Origin: Helianthus annuus
Lineage: Eukaryota; Streptophyta; Magnoliopsida; Asterales; Asteraceae
Direction: 5' to 3'
DNA: 64,000 nucleotides
NCBI RefSeq assembly: GCF_002127325.2
Contig: NC_035433.2
Span: 124,278,088-124,342,087, forward strand
Shown here in pieces: positions 55,924 through 64,000 of this stretch. Under the pieces are notes generated by a model. It worked only from the letters and a program-made list of their open reading frames with translations, was not told where the DNA came from and ran no database searches. Position 1 is the first letter of the stretch. Each line of letters opens with the position of its first letter. The translations under genes and the position numbers were made by a program.

Positions 55924-57765
55924 TGTCGGTTACAGGCCCCAAACTCTACACACTCACAACTCTCACGTATGTGTATATATTATGAAGGTGAAGATATAGT
56001 GTGCAGAGAATGAAAAAACTGTTGTGATATATTTGATATTCAAAGAAAGGGTAACAATATTCATTAAACAAAAGCCAATATATAGCCATACAATATGTGC
56101 GAATATAAAAAGGAATAAACTAATATTCTACCCTAAAGAACCGTACAACCTAAAACAAATTCTTTCTCAAAACGACAACGTGCACTAACGTACACTTTCA
56201 CCAAACTCGATCAAACCCATTAAGTTGTGCAACTCCTATTTTTCAGGTCAACCACACGAACTAGATGATCCATAACCATCACCCATGACACGTTCGAACT
56301 CCTAACCAATTGACCTGTACCTGTGATCCGATAACGCACCGACCCGTGACACGTAAACAAACCCAAATAATCCAACAATCACCCCCTTAATCGGTGTTTG
56401 TTTACGCCTTCACCGCAGCACCGAATCACCTCGGTTTCAAACCATCACGACTTTTACTGGACACCCGATCTTCACCTTGATCACGTCCAAAGTTAACTCG
56501 GTTCAACCCGAATCAAACCGACCACGCTTGTAACATGTCACATGGCATCCCGTTGGAACCGTTCACTAACATCACGACTTATCACGGATCAACGACATCT
56601 CCCTGGTCACATCCAAAGCCACCCAATTGAACTCCAACGCCATAATGTCACCACCGTGTTCTTCCTATTTTTCAACAACCTTTTTCCGATCACCCTTGTT
56701 CAAGAGGCTCTCCACCGACAAAGAAAACAAGCCACCCGCTTCTTCCGTTTTCTCAACTTGCCAAACGAGACGAATCCGAATCCACCTGCTTTGACGGATC
56801 CTTTCTGTCCGCTTTTCATCCACATACGCCGGTCTCCTCTTATCACGAACAATCTGATCAAGGCTTCCGCAAAACATTCTGTTGTTGTCACTGTTGTATA
56901 ACAGCTGCGCAAACCGCGACTAACATCCGAACAGCCTTTAAACCTTCTTTTGATCACTATTAACTGCCCCAGAAAACAAGTGTTTGTCACCAGTCACCCC
57001 CGTCGTCTTAACCAGTACGTCTACCACAACAACGGCCTACCGAAAACACCATAACGACTACGTCTTCTGCTGTTAATCAGTCCTGAAACATCCCCGAAAG
57101 CTGATGTCGGTCACCCCGCTGTTATACCGGAACTTCCCTGAAACAAACGGTCGAACCGAAACACCCGTCTAACGCTGCAACACAGTCCCGAACAACCTGT
57201 TTTCCTGCTGTGTTTGCCCTGCAACGATGTGCTAGACCCTTTTCACGAAACCGAATCTCAAACCGACCTTCTCCGTCTTCACAAGCCCTAGGCTCTGATA
57301 CCAATTGTTGGTTACAGGCCCCAAACTCTACACACTCACAACTCTCACGTATGTATATATATTATGAAGGTGAAGATATAGTGTGCAAAGAATGAAAAAA
57401 CTGTTGTGATATATATATATTTGATATTCAAAGAAAGGGTTACAATATTCATTAAACAAAAGCCAATATATCGCCATACAATATGTGCGAATATAAGAAG
57501 GAATAAACTAATATTCTACCCTAAAGAACCGTACAACCTAAAACAAATTCTTTCTCTAAACGACAACGTGCACCAACGTACACTTTCACCAAACTCGGTC
57601 AAACCCATTAAGTTGTGCAACTCCTATTTTTCAGGTCAACCACACGAACTAAATGATCCATAACCATCACCCATGACCCATTCGAACTCCTAACCAATTG
57701 ACCCGTACCCGTGATCCGATAACGCACCGACCCATGACCCGTAAACAAACCCGAATAATCCAACA
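55924..57765 (-). mobile_element. TRIM-like short LTR element
   Basis: 1842 bp with a perfect CCCTT duplication (55919-55923, 57766-57770). LTRs 454 bp (55924-56377) and 460 bp (57306-57765), about 4% different by eye. Minus-strand primer site TGGTATCAGAGCC at 57291-57303; purine tract AAGGGGGTGAT at 56378-56388. The 0.9-kb interior has no recognisable protein on either strand. Confidence 0.85.
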
Positions 57766-58190
57766 CCCTTTTCATATTTAAACACGGGGCATACACAACT
57801 TACATTCTACTATACGTAGATAAGTAATTCTAGTCACATCATCGGATGCCCTACGTAACACCTTCATGAAACAATTAGCTGCCAGATTTGCAATGAAGGA
57901 TTTGGGACCTCTTAGTTACTTCCTTCGTATTTCCGTTAGCCGTAGTCGCAACAGTCTATTTTATCTTAGCAAAAATATGCAATTGAAATTACACAAAGTC
58001 CAAAGTAAGTGCAACTTTAGATTTCCCTTTTGCTGCACTCAATATCGTCAATTAGTTGTAACTCTTCAATATCACATGTTTATTCGTCTGAATATAAGCT
58101 ACGCAGCTCAACATGTCTGCATGCATATGCATGTACCCCAGACCACACATATGAACGCTTTTAAAAGAATTTTACGGTACATTCAAGGGA
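57766..58190 (+). pseudogene. Copia A piece 7: RT second half and RNase H start
   Basis: SLFIFKHG-type start, ILLYVD (the second catalytic D replaced), then SSDALRNTFMKQ, FAMKDLGPLSYFLRISVSRS, YRQLVVTLQYHMFIRLNISYAAQHVC and MNAFKRILRYIQG. Copia lineage like the earlier pieces. It stops at a gypsy-type LTR; RNase H is not seen further on. Confidence 0.75.
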
Positions 58191-61100
58191 TGTCACACCC
58201 CGAAATTATCAGAGCATTGGCGTGACTGGACTGGTATCTTCATTGCACAGCGGAAGCAAATAAGCTAAGTCTTTTAGAAATTGAACGCCACTAAGTACTC
58301 GACTCCACATGGTTCTCCTATTCCAACCGTTCCATTGTTTGAAAAGTAACCTGAGAAAGAACATGCGAAAAAGTCAACATAAAGTTGAGCGAGTTCATAG
58401 TTTGTTTGTAAAAGATCTGAAATAAATCTTTTGAGTTGTGAAAGGTTTGAAATAAATCTTTGGTAACCGGTTTTTGAAATAGTATTGAGAAAATGAATTT
58501 AAAAATCATTTTCTTGCCAAGTTATATGGAAACGTTGTGTTTGTAACACGTTATGTTCATAAAACCATGTATTTGTAAAGCCTTGTCTTTGTAATGTTCG
58601 CATAACCGTCAATGCCCACCCTGACTTTGACTCCATACCCCCATAATTCTTTGTATTTGTATAAAACATGGTAGTTAATTTGTATGAACAAGAAGTTTCC
58701 GTAAGTATAAAATCCCTGGTATGTAGCAGTGTAAGAGGACTTGTGATCACCAATGGTTTGCAAGGCCACTGACATATGTGAAGTGCAAATAGGGAGACTC
58801 AAACCTAGCAGATTTCGCCACGGCAAAGTATGTGGACAAAGTCACCCCACGGTCCGTTTCTAGTTTGGCCGGGGGCTGGGCTCGCTACACCCAGATAGAT
58901 CTACCGCTCCTGTCCCTCGGTCCCTCCATGAGGACTAATGGCCCCATGTTGTTCCTATCCACTCACATGATCGTATAACACCTCCTTACGTTAACCATAC
59001 GATGTAAAAATTTTTCGTAATTACTGTAACATATATTCCACCTCAGTCACCCTGGCTGAGCCTCCCCAGCCACCCTGACTGAGCTTTCCCAGCCACCCTG
59101 ACTGAACTTTCCCAGCCACCCTGACTGAACTTTCCCAGCCACCCTGACTGAACCTTCCCAGCCACCCTGACTGACTCCTTAGTTATGAAAAATCATTCAT
59201 ATTTCGAAAATAAGCATTTGTTTTGTAAAAACCGGTATGTTTAGTATAAACCTTTCGTAAATCATTTGAGTTCCTCGAAATCCATTCGTGATATGATTTA
59301 GAAATACGAGTTTTGCGTTTGTTCAAAACTTTGTATGTTTCTGAAAATCGTGCATGTCTTTCCACCCCGAAAACATTTACAAAAAGAATGTAAAATAGTA
59401 AAAAAAAGTGGGGGTTATGAACTCGCCTGAATATTCCTGTGCAAAGCTAGCTAAATACGACTTTGTGATGTCGTTCCCAAGACGTGGCTTGCTAGCGTAC
59501 ATTCTACAATATCCCTAACACGGAATATCTAATAAGTTTCTAAACAAAAATGGTAACTACGTGTTACCGAGCTCTACCGAATCGTTAACTGAACGATTTG
59601 ACGTAAGTCGTTAACTTAATGAAAGTGATTAAGTTATATTCGTTAGCTCGTTTTTGAGAGGTCGTATGCAAATAATATATAATAATTTGTATTATATATC
59701 ACGTCTTGTGTATATTTGCCAAAAATATATGTATATGCCGTTTAGGCGTTCGAAATAAATATAAAAGTTATATTTATTTTATGAAAACTTCATCGAGTCG
59801 TTGCATGTTTAAAATAAATATGTACTATATCTATTTTTATAAAAGCGAATCCATCTTGTTTGATATTTGGAATAAATATAAAAACTTTATATTTATTTTT
59901 ACAAAATGAAATCATGTCATTTGATATTCGAAATAACATATAACTATATTTAAGCTTATAAAAGAATTGTCGCCTTTGCAACGTATTGTCAAAAGAAATT
60001 ATATGTTCGTATTCGTTTTTCCAAAAACTCGATAGTTTATTTTATAATAAAACGCGTTGTATATTCCAGATTTTCTCGAAAAACGGGCAGAGCTTCCTCT
60101 GTTTTTGGACGCCCCCGACATCTAAGTGTCGCTATATTTTTCAAAATTCAACCAATAACTAACGCAATGTAATCAAATATATCTCGTCAAGCATTTCAAA
60201 ATATAAAGTAAATCATAAACGAAATGGTTCGAGCTCGTTCACGTGAGACGCTAAAATTAGAAATATAACGTAATGAAATCGTTTCTTTAATCTATTACCA
60301 AAACTTCTCGTGTCACTTAGTCGAGTAGGCTGACCGAGTTGACTCGGTTTGACCGAGTCAATCCCAACAACGATCCGAACCGTGGACTTATGTTGATCGC
60401 CCCGAAACTTGACCCGAACCACCGTTGACCATGCTTGACCTGCTGCTGACCCGAGTTGACTCGGGTGTTGACCGAGTCAACCGGGTTTTGACCCGAAACA
60501 CGAAGCCGAACCCGAAGCTTGAAAGCCCGAATAAAACTCGAACCTATAACTGACTGAGTAGAAATTTACTTGAACCTGTTGAAGAGAACCAACATAACCT
60601 GGACCAAACCTTCCACATCGGAAAGAACAGTTGCCGTCGATGACCGGACCGGAGATCCGGTGTCCACCTCAGCCCTCCTCACACCGTCGTCATCAGCATC
60701 ATGTCGTCCTCCACATTAACATCATCATCACACGGCGGCAGTCGCAGTCGTCACCTTGTCGGCCACCCCGCCATTCTTTCTCTCTCTCCGCCTGCTCTCT
60801 CTCCTCTCAGTAACGCCGCCGCACATCACCACCACCCAGCTATGGTGGTGGTGGTCCGATTAGATAGATCGAATCAAGGGAGGGCGTTCGGTGTGTGGGT
60901 GTACGACAGAGAGGAGGAGGGTGGTGTTTGTGGTGGTTAGCTGGGATGCGGCCGACACCGGTCGGATTTGCTCCGGCTGCTGGTAAGAGAACGAGAGGGA
61001 GAAGAGAGCAGGAAGTATAAGTGTGTGCTTGTTTGTATGCAATCGAGAGTGAGGACCGAGAGGTTGGGGGGGGGTATTTGGCTGTGTTGGGTTTTCTTGT

Positions 61101-62088
61101 TTGTGAGAAAAGGGATTTCTCTATGTTTGTTGTGTGTATATTATATATGTATAGATCTAGAGAGGGAAAACAGACTTGATGTCTGTGTTTTACTTGTGTG
61201 AGATTGTTGAGAAGATGAAGTTATGTATAGGGTGTGGATATTGAGTTGTCAATAAGAGGATTTACTCATAAGATACCATGTATGCTATAGTGCAGACAAT
61301 TGTTTAAAATAATACCACAAGAATCTCTACAAAAGATATTGCAGAGATTTTGACAAGATTATGATAAGATTTAATAAATCTAGTAAAGATTTGATAGGGA
61401 TTTTGCATATTATGTGCAGGTTTAGGCTTGTGGGTTTTGGGCTTGAGCCTAGGACCCACAAGCTCAATCCCCGTGTTTAAGCAGCCCGTAATTCCTACGA
61501 GACCCGTTGTCAAAACCCTGAACTTCGTTTAACGTCAACAATTAAAACACCCAAAAATACGGTTGGTAGTCGTTGTTTGCACGCCCGTTCGTCGATTACG
61601 GTAATAATCGCGAAAAGTTGTATCGTTGTCGTCTTTAATCCGTTTTTCGATCCGGTTTCGACTGTAATTACTAAAATTTCATTACGGAGCTAAACATAGC
61701 GTAAAATGTAAGTTCTGAAGGTGGCAGGCGTCTCCGTCGCTTCCGTTTTGTTGCCGATGCATTTCCTGCTATCGCGTTTTTAGTTTAGTTTGTGTTTGTG
61801 TCGCACGGAAGCCCAATAAATTCACAAAATTAATTTCATAAGCATAAATTTTTCGTGTAACATTCATACTTGTCGGCGTTGTCAGTATTTTGTACGGCAT
61901 CAGTTCGTTGTCACTTGCTGTTCCGCAGATTCCACGCGAATCTTCATACGCGTACTGTAGAGTCGGATAAGCGTTCCTAGGCACTCCAAATGCCTAATTA
62001 AGTTAATTAGCGTCGTAAGCATTATTTAATGTCGTGTAAATCGCCTGTTAATCACGTAATTAGGAGCCGTAAATTACCGGTTGTCACA
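58191..62088 (-). repeat. Giant (3.9-kb) LTR of a LARD-like or gypsy element
   Basis: Plus ends TGTCACACCCCG (58191) and GGTTGTCACA (62088) match gypsy LTR ends in this window, followed by a polypurine tract and stem-loop. The partner LTR is outside the window. Contains six 24-bp tandem units (59042-59179, CCAGCCACCCTGACTGAACT). Short ORFs at 60631-61201 are GC-rich but resemble nothing I know. Confidence 0.65.
59042..59179. repeat. 24-bp tandem repeat in the giant LTR
   Basis: Six copies of CCAGCCACCCTGACTGAACT plus TTCC, with minor changes. Confidence 0.9.
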
Positions 62089-62125
62089 TTCTCCCCCTGT
62101 TACAGAAATTTCGTCCTCGAAATTT
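62089..62125 (-). other. Polypurine tract and stem-loop next to the giant LTR
   Basis: Minus strand: AAATTTCG-AGGA-CGAAATTT (62106-62125), then TAACAGGGGGAGAA against the LTR start TGTGACAACCGG. Confidence 0.75.
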
Positions 62126-64000
62126 AGACTATGTTATCTCTTCAGAATTGTGTTTCAAAAGTTGATGCCAAGGGAAACAAGATGTATAGTTACAGTCACT
62201 AGTGTGACTAAGTTAACTGGATCCAACAATGAACAGGAACTTCGACCAATCGAATTCCATATGAACGTTTATAACATGTAAACGAGTTCTAGAAGCAATA
62301 ACATCCACTGGATGAACTTAGAATCAACCATCTCAAATATAATAGTTTGCATGAAACGCTCGTTTGTGATCAGCACAAGCTGCAAGTTATACCGACGCCT
62401 CAAGGTGTCGCAATGAATGAAACAATTCAATAATATCGGTGATCGAACAAACATCACCTGTGTTTTGCACGAAACGATCGATCATGATTAGCCCAAGCTA
62501 CAAGTTTGTACCAACACCACAAGGTGTCGTAATGATTTAAACAATCCAATAATAGCGGTGATCAAACAAATTCACCGTGTTTGAAGTCATATGAATGCGC
62601 AGTAACGGGAATCTGAAAGTTCGTTTCAAATGACATCATAGAATTTTCAATTGAAAATGAAACACCAAGGAAATAATATTCTCGATCGAAGGTGCAGAAG
62701 CAATGACTATCGTAAGATAGTCGATCGATGTTGAAAGGACCGTTAGAAGGTACACCGGAATATGAAACGAATTTTGTGTACCCTTGTCTTATCACACGAT
62801 TGTGTTAAGACTGTTTTAATTATGATAAATCAAAGCGGATTTAGAGCAATCAATAAGTAATATTTAAATCCGTGCATGAGATTCCGAAATGAGTTTAGCG
62901 CAAGCTTTAGTTAAGTGAAAACACCACCACAAGGTGTCGAAATCAACAAACAATTTAATGGAGTCGAATGCCAAACAAGTTCACTTCGACTCGGAACAAA
63001 TGAAATGCCTGTTAATACGAATTTGAATATGATGTTTTCAATACATCATATGGTGTTTTGAATCGAACATGTGTAATGGACAAGTTCAAACAATTGAACC
63101 TGGTTTTAGCGCAATCCGACAATAAACATATGTATCAACAAGAAAACTTTCGGCATGGTCACAATGAAAAACCATGTATGTAACTTGTAAAGAAATGATC
63201 GTGATACAATGACCATTAAGAGGAGTAGAGATGCGAAAATCTACTCAGTGAGCGTGAAATTCGAAATTTCAATAATAGAAATTTGAGGACTTTACCTGGG
63301 GTTTCGGGTGACGACCAATTGTTAGGTGACATTACCGTCGTTAACCGAAATAGGGGGGATGTGGAGACATACGTCTTTTCCTTGGAGTGATTCATGTCGT
63401 TGCAGGATCGCGTGACAAGTTGTCGTTTCCTGGCCGTTAGTTCTCCTGCTGACAGGAATCTAGCGTCGTCGTTGAATTGCGCCATCGCGTCTTTTCAAAG
63501 GCCTCGCCTCGATAGTTGTATGTGTCGTACTTCAACCTCCGTTGATGTAAGCTTAAATTTCACGTATACTTGCGCACTAGCGTCGTGTGCCACGGTGATG
63601 TACCCCGACATCCGTTGACGTAAAAATCGAGTTCCATGTGTTCTCGTGCGCTAGCGTTTTGTTATGCGTAGGCTGCCTGCTCGGGAAGTTAAGATATCAT
63701 AGATAATATGGATAAGAGTGTGTACCCGAGTTAATATTCGCGGTTCCTACGTGATGACCATGCACCAATAATCGATCATATAATCAAATAAGCATGTTAG
63801 TCACCAATAAGCAATCAAGTAATTCCCCTAGTCCCACTAGTCTATCCTCCCAGCCTCTCAGACTGAATCTCCTAGTCCCACTAGACTATCCTCCCAGCCT
63901 CTCAGACTGAATCTCCTAGTCCCACTAGACTATCCTTCCAGCCTCCCAGATTGAATCTCCTAGTCCCACTAGACTATCCTTCCAGCCTCTCAGACTGAAT
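62126..64000. other. Interior of the giant-LTR element, non-coding so far
   Basis: No pol or gag motif found on either strand, although pol would be expected here in an autonomous minus-strand gypsy. Holds a duplicated about 117-bp segment (62350-62466 and 62467-62582, sharing CAAGGTGTCG and CGGTGATC), with a looser third copy near 62894-62995, and a tandem array at the end. The element continues beyond the window. Confidence 0.55.
63825..64000. repeat. 44-bp tandem repeat at the window end
   Basis: Four units of CCTAGTCCCACTAGACTATC followed by CTCCCAGCCTCTCAGACTGA and four more bases; it continues past the window. The CAGCC...GACTGAA core resembles the 24-bp units in the LTR of the same element. 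Confidence 0.88.

Noticed and set aside
57866..58225. Apparent intact RT-like gene
   Set aside because: A C-terminal RT fragment that runs into an LTR at 58191; no start, altered catalytic motif.
60631..61201. Serine/histidine-rich frames in the giant LTR
   Set aside because: Low-complexity GC-rich sequence; no domain, overlapping frames on both strands.

Overview
The window is plant nuclear DNA from a eudicot, made up mostly of nested LTR retrotransposons. The retrotransposon protein style (a Sirevirus-like copia, Tekay/Del-like gypsy elements with a chromodomain-like tail, very large non-coding LTR elements) makes me think of Asteraceae. That is an inference from memory, not a result. Only one convincing intact host gene is present: a single-exon G-type lectin S-receptor-like kinase at 266-2701 (+). 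A scrambled relative of it follows at about 2985-3800, with its lectin part on the minus strand and its kinase part on the plus strand.

From about 3.9 kb onward the window is mobile DNA. A small TTA-flanked MITE (3923-4237) and a hAT-like MITE rich in GTTCATGAAC words (4420-5191) come first. A young minus-strand Sirevirus-like copia follows (5649-26043, TSD TATAT). Its 5' LTR is split by a young plus-strand gypsy (16225-25442, TSD CTAAC). The gypsy carries two unrecognised ORFs upstream of gag-pol, each preceded by a splice-acceptor-like sequence.

The right part is best read as one old plus-strand copia ('copia A') split into seven collinear pieces between 26123 and 58190 (gag, protease, integrase, RT) by successive insertions. 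These are: (1) a decayed minus-strand copia ('copia B', 26265-39861), itself split by a minus-strand gypsy (29553-38693); (2) a non-coding LARD-like LTR element (39923-47261, TSD CACAA); (3) a gag-only LTR element (47416-51127), which itself contains a (GGT)n-rich MITE and a Mutator-like element; (4) a second long-TIR element (52204-53960); (5) a second hAT-like MITE (54291-54960); (6) a TRIM-like element (55924-57765, TSD CCCTT). A further giant-LTR element starts at 58191 and runs off the window.

How the parts relate: the elements with coding capacity have lesions (premature stops, frameshifts, one RT active-site change), while several elements code for nothing. Four gypsy-type or LARD-type elements share a small stem-loop with a GGA-containing loop next to the polypurine tract, plus the same initiator-Met primer site and similar LTR ends. 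This suggests the non-coding elements use the gypsy machinery. All calls come from reading the sequence by eye. Element boundaries marked by perfect target-site duplications are firm; lineage names are less so.
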